From Hansschlegelia quercus (GTDB lineage: Bacteria > Pseudomonadota > Alphaproteobacteria > Rhizobiales > Methylopilaceae): a stretch of 64,000 nucleotides of DNA. The translations under genes were made by a program, and so were the position numbers. Below are positions 16,924 through 24,188 of the stretch, in pieces. Each line of letters starts with the position of its first letter. Positions within the stretch are counted from its first letter, which is position 1. A model generated the notes under the pieces. That model was given only the letters and a program-made list of their open reading frames with translations, made no database searches and was not told where the DNA came from. The stretch lies in assembly GCF_004310425.1 (NCBI RefSeq), contig NZ_SIUB01000002.1:496001-560000 (forward strand). The letters run 5' to 3'.

Positions 16924-16950
16924 CCGCCAGCTTCGCTGGCGGAGGAGGAT
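16924..16950 (+). promoter_or_regulatory. Hairpin abutting the ribosome-binding site of the 16955 gene
   Basis: CCGCCAGC (16924-16931), TTC, GCTGGCGG (16935-16942) makes a perfect 8-bp stem whose 3' arm runs into the GGAGGAGG ribosome-binding site of the gene starting at 16955. It may limit translation initiation or protect the mRNA 5' end. The strong Shine-Dalgarno also fixes the ATG at 16955. Confidence 0.45.
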
Positions 16951-16954
16951 TCGC

Positions 16955-17629
16955 ATGTCTTCAGTTCGCTGCACCGCCTCGAAACTCAAGCCTCGCTCTG
17001 ACCTAAGGGCAAGTGACTTAGAGCGGGATTACGCCTGTCTGATCGAAGAAGCCTCGGACTCGACGGCCGCATTCAACATCCAGGTCGACGGTCCCGACCC
17101 ACTTGTAGAAACGTTGCTTCGCGCCGCTGGCGTTCGCCCGAACTCGACAGTCGTGACGCGCGCTCGCCACGAGGGATTGCGGTTCACGGTCGTCGTTGCG
17201 ACCACTGGCGTATGGCGCGACCAGATGGCGCGTTTGCTGTCGATGCGTCGCGCCGCAAGAAAACTAAATATCCGCGTTCTTTTAGTGCCTGCAGGCCGGC
17301 TGCGGCGACCGCTATTTCGCGAGAATTGCCGTCTTGTCTCGCGCTGCCGGGACATCGAGATCACCGCGTCCGATCGCGCCGCCGTCCTCGACCGTGTCGC
17401 ATTGGATCCGCATGCCACACTCGGTGATTGCGCCGCCTGCGTCGTCGCCTCCAATGATCCCGTTGGCGCGGTGTTGTCGTTGGCTGCTTCCGGTGCGATC
17501 GCGATCGACTTCAACTGCCACATCAACGGCTTCTCCCGGGTTTCGTCCCCGACAAACCGGCAGTGCATGCCGGTGGACCGCCTATACGCGGCAGCCGGGA
17601 TGCAGCTACTTGCGAGAGCCCGGTCATGA
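16955..17629 (+). CDS. Unknown 224-residue protein upstream of AAA-M41 protease
   Basis: I do not recognise a family. The protein is basic and has no signal peptide or membrane segment. Its middle shows strand-like segments (LRFTVVVATTGVW, LNIRVLLVPAGRLRR) and a helix-turn region. The end (GDCAACVVASNDPVGAVLSLAASGAIAIDF followed by HINGFSRVS) recalls in layout the C-terminal part of TnsA-type endonucleases, but no PD-(D/E)xK core is visible, so that link is weak. Its stop overlaps the start of the AAA-M41 gene (ATGA), so it probably serves that protease, perhaps as an adaptor or substrate. Confidence 0.75.
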   Translation: MSSVRCTASKLKPRSDLRASDLERDYACLIEEASDSTAAFNIQVDGPDPLVETLLRAAGVRPNSTVVTRARHEGLRFTVVVATTGVWRDQMARLLSMRRAARKLNIRVLLVPAGRLRRPLFRENCRLVSRCRDIEITASDRAAVLDRVALDPHATLGDCAACVVASNDPVGAVLSLAASGAIAIDFNCHINGFSRVSSPTNRQCMPVDRLYAAAGMQLLARARS

Positions 17630-19536
17630 ATGGCGAGTCTTCAGCCGGCATCGACGAGCTGGAGCTCGGCAACGAAGCAGATCCGCGCTCCTTCGCCCAA
17701 ATCCTTGTCGATAATGCAATCGACAGGGTTTTTACCGAGGAACTCGCCAGCGAATGCTGGGGGCGCCAGCTAACAGTTGTCCTCGAAGTTCCAAACGAGC
17801 AGTGGTCCGAGCGCGCCATTGCGCGGATCGCGGAAACCGTACGCGCGGCCGCAGTATCTGGTGGGGAGATCAAGGGCCATCTTCGGCCCTACACTTTCCG
17901 CCGGAAGCCTTCGCTTCAGACGCGCCCGACCGACGATGCACTTGCGATCGAAATGTTGAACGCCGTCGGACACGGGCGATCGATCATCGGCGTATTCAGT
18001 CCTAGTTCGGCGCCGCTGCCGCTGCTTACGGATCGCCCGGACGTACACTTGGAAACGGGAAGGCCTAGCCGTTCCGATATCGCCCGCGCAGTGCAGACCG
18101 CCACGGATCAGATCCTCGATCCGGACGCCCTCCCCCCGCTGGACGGTGGCGACCTCGATGGCCTTGCGCTGGCTGTTCGACCGAGAGCGTCGGCGGCTGA
18201 AACATGTTCGCGCTTGTTCGCCCTCGCTCGCCCGCCGATCTTCGATGAAGACGTGCCCGACCTCAGGGATTTCGCGGCTTTTGGCGAGGCTCGAGCTTGG
18301 GGACTTACGGTCCTCCGAGCTATCGAGCGGATCAAAAGCGGCGATCCAACTGCTGGTATGAATGACCTTCCGCGTGGGGTTCTGCTCGTTGGTCCTCCGG
18401 GCACTGGCAAGACGCTGTTCGCGAGCGCCTTGGCAAAGACCCTCGGAATCAACGCCATTCTGACCTCAGCTTCAGAGTGGCTTGCATCCGGAGACAGCCA
18501 CTTAGGAGCCGTCGTCAAAGCGATGAGGACCTCTGTGGAACAGGCTCGTTCGAGACGGCCGTGCATCCTTTTTATCGATGAATGCGACTCGATCGTCGAC
18601 CGTGATCTCGAACGAGGGGACAGCGTCAGCTGGTGGGTAAATTTTGTGAACGCAGTGCTCACTGCAGTGGACGGAGCTGTCCGAAACCGCGGAGTGATTC
18701 TGATCGGCGCCTGCAACAACATGAGCAGGGTGGATCCGGCCCTCCGCCGTTCGGGGCGGATGGAAAGGGTGATCGAACTTGGGCTGCCTACTGAATGCGA
18801 GCGCGAGGCGATCCTTGCTCACTACCTGAAGGGGGTTATCGATCCCGCGAGTGTCGCGACACTTGCACGGCGATCTGAGGGTCGCACGGGCGCCGATCTG
18901 GAGCGCGCGGTGAGGGAGGCGAAGGCTGCAGCCGCAGACGCCGAGCGGCAGATCCTTCTGCGGGACTTAGTCGAAGTGCTTTTCCCAAAATCGCACGCCG
19001 GTGAGAGCTCAAGACACGTCGCGGCTCATGAAGCAGGACACGCGGTGACTGCCGTCCTTCTTGGCGTTGAGGTCCGGCAGGTCGACCTTCGAGGCTTCAC
19101 CCGGCTTACCAACTCAGCGCTCCAGACCCGAGAGGCGATCGCAAAGCACCTCACCGTCCTAATGGCAGGACGAGCGGCGGACGAGATCCTGTGCGGTACG
19201 GCTGTGTCGGGCGCCGGGGGGTCAGCGCAATCAGACCTCGGCCTCGCGACAAAGCTCTCCTCGATCGGACATGCGGCTCTGGGCTTCGGCTCAACCCTAA
19301 GGTACCGCGCTGCCATTGATGGAGCCGCGGCGCTTATCGAGACCGATCCAGCTTTCGCGCGCCTTGTGGAGCGCGACCTGCAAGCCGCGCTCCGGCGCGC
19401 ACGCCGTCTGCTGCTGCGGCACAAAAACGCGCTCAAAGCTGTCGCCGTTCGTCTTGAGGCCGAGCATTTCCTCGACGGAGATCAGGTTGCGCAACTTGTT
19501 CGTGACAATCAGGGGGCCCGATCATGGATTATCTAA
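17626..19536 (+). CDS. Soluble FtsH-like AAA+ ATPase fused to M41 zinc peptidase
   Basis: 636 residues. The N-terminal 240 are unassigned. The AAA+ domain has Walker A GPPGTGKT (257-264), Walker B ILFIDE (314-319), sensor ACNN (362-365) and arginine-finger context ALRRSGRMERVI. The C-terminal peptidase has HEAGH (468-472) and the third zinc ligand in AQSDLGLATKL (Asp537), as in FtsH. Unlike FtsH no transmembrane segments are present, so it would degrade soluble proteins in the cytoplasm. ATG 17626 overlaps the preceding stop and was chosen over an earlier in-frame start for that coupling. A DUF6634 gene overlaps the 3' end. Such proteases are found in alphaproteobacterial accessory regions; the target is unknown. 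Confidence 0.9.
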   Translation: MNGESSAGIDELELGNEADPRSFAQILVDNAIDRVFTEELASECWGRQLTVVLEVPNEQWSERAIARIAETVRAAAVSGGEIKGHLRPYTFRRKPSLQTRPTDDALAIEMLNAVGHGRSIIGVFSPSSAPLPLLTDRPDVHLETGRPSRSDIARAVQTATDQILDPDALPPLDGGDLDGLALAVRPRASAAETCSRLFALARPPIFDEDVPDLRDFAAFGEARAWGLTVLRAIERIKSGDPTAGMNDLPRGVLLVGPPGTGKTLFASALAKTLGINAILTSASEWLASGDSHLGAVVKAMRTSVEQARSRRPCILFIDECDSIVDRDLERGDSVSWWVNFVNAVLTAVDGAVRNRGVILIGACNNMSRVDPALRRSGRMERVIELGLPTECEREAILAHYLKGVIDPASVATLARRSEGRTGADLERAVREAKAAAADAERQILLRDLVEVLFPKSHAGESSRHVAAHEAGHAVTAVLLGVEVRQVDLRGFTRLTNSALQTREAIAKHLTVLMAGRAADEILCGTAVSGAGGSAQSDLGLATKLSSIGHAALGFGSTLRYRAAIDGAAALIETDPAFARLVERDLQAALRRARRLLLRHKNALKAVAVRLEAEHFLDGDQVAQLVRDNQGARSWII

Positions 19537-19820
19537 CCGAGGCTGAACGGTTGGAACGGCTCGCTTGCGACTTGAGGCTGATGCACGCGAATGACGGCGC
19601 GCCAACGGTCAGTCAGCTCGAGGGAGCTCCGGTCCTAACAAACTGGTCTCGCGTACGCTTCCCCGTCAGGGGCTTCGTCGGGATCGTTAGCGGTCATCCG
19701 AGATTTGGCAGCAACAAAAGCGTCAGCACCAGCCAGGTGTGGACCGAAGGGAACGGCTGGGTCCGCACCCTCAGCCGATTTTATTTGCTTTCCGATCCCG
19801 AGAACGGCTCGAACGGCTGA
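19524..19820 (+). CDS. DUF6634-like small protein
   Basis: 98 residues, overlapping the protease gene by 13 bp. It carries the pattern I associate with DUF6634: LACDLRLMHANDG, LEGAPVLTNW, a GHP motif in VSGHPRFG, TSQVW, and the ending GWVRTLSRFYLL. No catalytic motif or membrane segment is visible and the function is unknown. Translational overlap places it in one operon with the 16955 and 17626 genes. The family name is from memory and would need a profile search. Confidence 0.8.
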   Translation: MDYLTEAERLERLACDLRLMHANDGAPTVSQLEGAPVLTNWSRVRFPVRGFVGIVSGHPRFGSNKSVSTSQVWTEGNGWVRTLSRFYLLSDPENGSNG

Positions 19821-20324
19821 GACGTGTTCGAGTCTTTGTGGCTGGCCCGATGAGGCTTCGTTCCTCATCGAGAGTCTTACAGTTCCAGGAACGCGACCGC
19901 CGAAGCTTAGCCCCAGCAACCTTCTGATATTGCCCGGGCGGGTTCTTCGTTTCTCAGGAAACAGCAAGAGTCAACTGCCTTATTTTGATTCGATCGACCC
20001 GCTTTTTTGAAAAAATATCGCGCAGTCGACTCGTGACTTTCTAGGTCTCGGGCGATGGTCGATGAGTGCCGGGCGATAGCTGCGGGCAACCTCGAAAAGA
20101 AAGGACGAGCGAAGGTCAAAATGAAAAGGCGTCCGACAGAAGTCGGACGCCTTCAAGAAAGTGCTTCGGGCCAAAGGCTAGCAACCAACCCCGAAACGCT
20201 TCGACGAAACCGGCCGAGACCTGTTTCACAGCCGCACTGAAGCGGCTGAGACCAGAGTCGCACGCCCCCCTGAAATTCACAAACGAGCCGGCGAAAAAAA
20301 ACTCTCGCCCGGCAAGGAGGACCT
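19821..20324 (+). other. Gene-free 0.5 kb leader before tnsA
   Basis: No coding frame is convincing. The stretch is less GC-rich in places (around 19980-20020). It has a strong hairpin (20126-20153), a weaker stem CAGCCGC/GCGGCTG near 20229-20248, and repeated GGGCGAT words near 20052-20076. It is where a Tn7-like end and the tnsA promoter would be expected, but no clear TGT...ACA terminal repeat was recognised. Confidence 0.5.
20126..20153 (+). terminator. Strong 12-bp hairpin with AGAA tetraloop
   Basis: AAGGCGTCCGAC and GTCGGACGCCTT pair perfectly over 12 bp. No long U-tract follows, so it could be a Rho-independent-like terminator of the AAA-M41 operon or a structural element near a transposon end. 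Confidence 0.5.
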
Positions 20325-21050
20325 GTGCCTGCATTTACCCCCAAACACCTTCTGGACTGCCCGGACACGCAGACCTTTGAGGTCTTCGCCGAGCCGCTTC
20401 CGAGCCGGGCGTCGCGCTTCCCGGCGCTGAAGTCGAAAGGCTCGTCACGCGGCGAAATCTACTGCGCCTCGTCTGGCCGCATCATCGTCTACGAAAGCGC
20501 TCTCGAACGCCGTGCCGCGGTGATCTGTCTGGCGTCCCCGGATGTCGTGGACATCTGGGATCAGCCGCCGCCGGTCATCTACACCATTGGCGCCGGCGGA
20601 ATCGAACGCCGTCACACCTTCGATTTCCGGTTGGTCCTGAAAAACTCCTGCCGGATCGCTGTCGCTGTCAAGCCCTATGAGCGGGCAATCGCGACGTGTT
20701 TTTTCCACCATATGCGCTTGATTGCTCGGCAGCTCGATCGGTCTTTCGCAGATAAGGTGGTCGTGCTCACCGAGCGCGAACTCGATCCGATTGCAGTGCA
20801 GCATGCGGAACTCGTGCTCATCGCGCGCCGCTCACACGACCCCGAAGCTGATGCTGCCATCCAGCACGTTGCCGCATCACTTATCGGAGCGGTTTCAGTA
20901 AACCAGCTCGTGGACCGCACGGGTCTCCAAGGACGGGGCTTCTACGCTATCGCTCGCGCGATCGGCATCGGCATGCTGCAGCCTGTCTCATACGGTCCCC
21001 TCTGCGGCTACACGATGGTCAAGTCGCTGGTTTCGGAGGGTCGCCTGTGA
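20325..21050 (+). CDS. tnsA: TnsA-like endonuclease of Tn7-like transposon
   Basis: 241 residues from GTG 20325, set by AAGGAGG five bases upstream. The PD-(D/E)xK nuclease core is visible: VYESALERRAAV (Glu57/Glu61), HTFDFRLV (Asp100) and IAVAVKPYE (Lys116). A helical region follows, ending in GLQGRGFYAIARAIGIG, compatible with the C-terminal helix-turn-helix of TnsA. In Tn7-type elements TnsA cleaves the 5' ends so that, with TnsB, the element is cut out completely (cut-and-paste). Its stop overlaps the tnsB GTG. It is first in a four-gene module. Confidence 0.88.
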   Translation: MPAFTPKHLLDCPDTQTFEVFAEPLPSRASRFPALKSKGSSRGEIYCASSGRIIVYESALERRAAVICLASPDVVDIWDQPPPVIYTIGAGGIERRHTFDFRLVLKNSCRIAVAVKPYERAIATCFFHHMRLIARQLDRSFADKVVVLTERELDPIAVQHAELVLIARRSHDPEADAAIQHVAASLIGAVSVNQLVDRTGLQGRGFYAIARAIGIGMLQPVSYGPLCGYTMVKSLVSEGRL

Positions 21051-23188
21051 CCAACGCTCCGCTCCGGCTCGCCATCACGGGCGACGATCGCGTCGTAATC
21101 GATTGCGTGAATTACCGCGTCCTCGAAACCTTCCCGAGCTATTTGCTCGCTCCGGTCGACAGCCCGCGCGAAATTCTTCAGCTCTCGCAGGAAGAGTTCA
21201 ACTCCGCGTCGGAAAGCAACCGCTTTTCGATCGACAGAAACTATTTCAACCTGCGTTCCGCTCGTGCCCGGCAGCTCGGCGGCACCAGCAGCATCATCCA
21301 CCTAAATTGGGAGGACCAGCAGATCATCCTGCATAGGCAGGACTGGGTCGATCGATTTTTGACGCTTGAGGAGGCGACCGCTCATCTAAAGTCACTCAAG
21401 CGGATCACGCGTTCCGATACAAAGATGGCCACGGCGATCGAGCTGATCGGGCGTGAACTTGCAGAGAAGGCGCGTATCACTACGAAACGGGCAGATGTTG
21501 CCGTAGGCAAGGCTTTCGGCTCACCGTCTGCCCGCACCTTGCGCAACTGGGTTTGCTTGTACGAACTTGCCAACTTCGATCCCTTGGCGCTGCGGGACCA
21601 GCGCTTTCGGAGTGGAAATCGTTCGCTTCGTTGCCATTCGAAAATCCACGCGCTGATGGTCAAGGCCCGGCGCGCCTACCTCAATCCGCGGCAGCCCCTG
21701 CTTAAGGACGTGTATTACGACCTGAAGAAGGACATCGAGGCGCTGAACGAGGTCCGCCGCGCACACCGCAAGGGCGCTCTCCCCGTCCCGTGCCAGGACA
21801 CCTTTTCGAAATTCATTCAGTCACTGGGGGAATTTGAGGTTTACGCCGGCCGGAACGGCTTAGAGGCTGCGCGTAAGAAATACTACGTCAGCAGCCGCGG
21901 CCAACTGATCACCCAGATTGGCCAGATCGTCGAGATGGACGAGTGGACGGTCCAGTTACACAAGCTGCTGATCGAGGCCGGGATATACGACGCCTTCTCT
22001 GACGAGGAGCGGGCGCTTATCGAGAAGACACGTTGGTCTCTGAGCGTTGCCGAAGACGCTGCAACGCGTTGCGTCATCGGCATGCGCATCGCACCGACCG
22101 CGAGCACGCAGAACGCTCTCGACACCTTGAAGATGTGCTTCGAGGACAAGTCCGCTTTTTCGGACGCCGCCGGTTGCGCGACCGCCTGGAAATTCCGGAC
22201 GGGTATGGCGCTGATGAGGACCGACAACGGGTCGCCTTATGTGAGCGAGAAATTCCGTCTCGCGGTGACAGCCGTCGGGGCAACCGCGGACCGCACGCCG
22301 GCGGGCCGGCCGCAACTTCGCGGCCGCATTGAAAGGCTGTTCTCGACGATCGCCACAGGTCTCACGACGCTGTTCGAGGGACGCACCTTCAAGGACGTCG
22401 TCGCAGGCGCCCACTATCCCTCTAGCGAGCGGGCGGTCTTGACGGTTGAGGAGATTGGACTGGCGATCTGCCGTTTTGTTGTCGACATTTACCATAACAC
22501 CCCGCATTCGGGACTGGGCGGCGACACGCCGGCAGAGACTTGGGCCCGGTTGGAAAAGGCGTCGGGGGTAATCCCTCTCCCGAGCGTAAACGTTCGGCGC
22601 GCGGTCTTTGGTCGTAAGGTTTGGCGGCGGATCACCGATCACGGCGTCGAAGTCGCGGGTCTCTTTTACCAGAGTGACCGGCTTCAGGAACGCCGGCGCA
22701 AGATCGGCGACGGCGCGAAGGTGGAGGTCAGCATTGACCTGGCCGACATTGGCCACGTCTCGGCCCGCTTGGACGAGGGTTGGATTGCCGTCCAGTGCTT
22801 GGACGATAGCGTGCAGGGCGTACCTTTTCACGAGTACGCACACGTTGCGAAGCAGGTTGAACAGGCGCGCGCCGAAAAACGCACCAACCTCGCCAAGATC
22901 ATCGACAACGCACGCCAATACCTACGCGATCTGAACCGCTCCGCGGTCAAACGCGCGAACATCGCCTCGCTCGAATTGTCCGACCGGGCGCTTGAGGCTG
23001 AGCTCAAGTCGCTCCAGGTCGGCTTCGGCCTGCCGCCAGCCTTCAACCAGTCTTCAAGGCAGACTGGCCTTGCCGACGGATTATTGGCAGGCGGTTACGC
23101 CGTCCCTGGAAGGCCGGGCGAAAAGACGATCGATAATGTCGGTCCAATCGGCGGTGATGACGACTTCGACCTGGAGGAGATGTCGTGA
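21047..23188 (+). CDS. tnsB: TnsB-like DDE transposase
   Basis: 713 residues with a retroviral-integrase/Mu-type catalytic core. The triad is Asp298 (IVEMDEWTVQL), Asp393 (MRTDNGSPYVSEKF) and Glu429 (RPQLRGRIERLF), which gives the diagnostic D-D-35-E spacing. Upstream lie helical DNA-binding segments (RTLRNWVCLYELANFD). After the core come the Mu-C-like beta-barrel (VNVRRAVFGRKVWRRITDHGV) and a C-terminal tail likely to contact TnsC. It cuts and joins the 3' ends of the element. It starts at GTG 21047, overlapping tnsA, and its stop overlaps tnsC. Confidence 0.95.
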   Translation: MTNAPLRLAITGDDRVVIDCVNYRVLETFPSYLLAPVDSPREILQLSQEEFNSASESNRFSIDRNYFNLRSARARQLGGTSSIIHLNWEDQQIILHRQDWVDRFLTLEEATAHLKSLKRITRSDTKMATAIELIGRELAEKARITTKRADVAVGKAFGSPSARTLRNWVCLYELANFDPLALRDQRFRSGNRSLRCHSKIHALMVKARRAYLNPRQPLLKDVYYDLKKDIEALNEVRRAHRKGALPVPCQDTFSKFIQSLGEFEVYAGRNGLEAARKKYYVSSRGQLITQIGQIVEMDEWTVQLHKLLIEAGIYDAFSDEERALIEKTRWSLSVAEDAATRCVIGMRIAPTASTQNALDTLKMCFEDKSAFSDAAGCATAWKFRTGMALMRTDNGSPYVSEKFRLAVTAVGATADRTPAGRPQLRGRIERLFSTIATGLTTLFEGRTFKDVVAGAHYPSSERAVLTVEEIGLAICRFVVDIYHNTPHSGLGGDTPAETWARLEKASGVIPLPSVNVRRAVFGRKVWRRITDHGVEVAGLFYQSDRLQERRRKIGDGAKVEVSIDLADIGHVSARLDEGWIAVQCLDDSVQGVPFHEYAHVAKQVEQARAEKRTNLAKIIDNARQYLRDLNRSAVKRANIASLELSDRALEAELKSLQVGFGLPPAFNQSSRQTGLADGLLAGGYAVPGRPGEKTIDNVGPIGGDDDFDLEEMS

Positions 23189-24186
23189 TCGCCGCCGACG
23201 CCCTGCTGTCGACTGCCGCCGCAAACGTGGTCAATAGCTACGTGCCCGTCACCGAGCGAGACAAGAAGTTGGCCAGCGAGGTCGACCGTCTCGTGCAGAT
23301 CGCGCTTTCCCGCACTGAATCGCATGGTGGGACCCCGCCGCGCGAAGCGCCCGGTCTGCTGGTCGTCGGCGCCAGCGGCGCGGGCAAAACCACCGCGATC
23401 CACCACATCCTCGGCCGGCATCCACGCCTGAAGAACTTCGGCGTGGAGGGTGAGCTCTGCCCGATGATCTCATTTGATGCGCCGGCGCCGACGACCCTCC
23501 TCCAGCTCGGTCGCGAGCTGCTGCGTGCGACCGGTTATCCGATCATGAACGACCCGAAGCGCCACATTGTTTGGGAGATGGTCCGTGACCGTCTCCGCCT
23601 AACTGGTGTCGTCGCCATCCACATTGACGAGTTTCATAACGTCACGCGAACCGCGAACTCGATCGAACGCGACCAGATCCTCGCGACGCTTAAGTCGCTC
23701 TTGAACGACCGGCATTGGCCGGTCGCACTGCTGCTGTCGGGACTGCCTGAAGTCGTCGACTTCGTTAACGCTGATCCTCAGGTGGCGCGGCGAATGCGCG
23801 CTATTTCGTTCAGCCGGTTGGTAGCGCCAGTCGATGTTCCGTTCGTCGGAAAGATTGTCGTCAAGCTGACGTCGAAAGCGACATGCCCCTGCCCCGGCGG
23901 ATTCTCGGAGGAAATCGCGCCGCGGCTCATCCATGCGGCGGACGGCTCATTGGGGATCCTCGTCGAAATAATCGTCGAAGCGATCGGACACGCCCTACGA
24001 CGCGCCGAACCCCTCTGCATTCAGCATTTTGAGGACGCGTACGCGCTTCGCACCGCGTGCTCACGATCCGTGAACCCGTTCGCGGCAGAGGAGTGGGAGA
24101 CAATTGAGGTAACTCGTCTTCTCGCTACGACGCCACAGAAGGAACCCGCCCCCGGAAAACCGCCCCGCGGCGGGAGGAAGGCCTAG
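23185..24186 (+). CDS. tnsC: TnsC/TniB-like AAA+ transposition regulator
   Basis: 333 residues. Walker A is GASGAGKTT (62-70) and Walker B VVAIHIDEFHN (142-152), followed by LLLSGLPEVVDFV, the sensor-1 strand typical of TniB and TnsC. These ATPases form filaments on target DNA and bridge the target selector (TniQ) and the TnsA-TnsB transposase. The size is nearer to TniB than to the long TnsC of Tn7. It starts at GTG 23185 overlapping tnsB and ends 2 bp before tniQ, so the whole module is one operon. Confidence 0.93.
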   Translation: MIAADALLSTAAANVVNSYVPVTERDKKLASEVDRLVQIALSRTESHGGTPPREAPGLLVVGASGAGKTTAIHHILGRHPRLKNFGVEGELCPMISFDAPAPTTLLQLGRELLRATGYPIMNDPKRHIVWEMVRDRLRLTGVVAIHIDEFHNVTRTANSIERDQILATLKSLLNDRHWPVALLLSGLPEVVDFVNADPQVARRMRAISFSRLVAPVDVPFVGKIVVKLTSKATCPCPGGFSEEIAPRLIHAADGSLGILVEIIVEAIGHALRRAEPLCIQHFEDAYALRTACSRSVNPFAAEEWETIEVTRLLATTPQKEPAPGKPPRGGRKA

Positions 24187-24188
24187 CC

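Noticed and set aside
17626-19536. Genuine membrane FtsH
   Set aside because: The AAA and M41 parts fit, but the two N-terminal transmembrane helices and periplasmic domain are absent, and the N-terminus is different.
20126-20153. CRISPR repeat or crRNA of a CRISPR-associated transposon
   Set aside because: The hairpin occurs once; no spacer-repeat series, Cas gene or second copy was seen.
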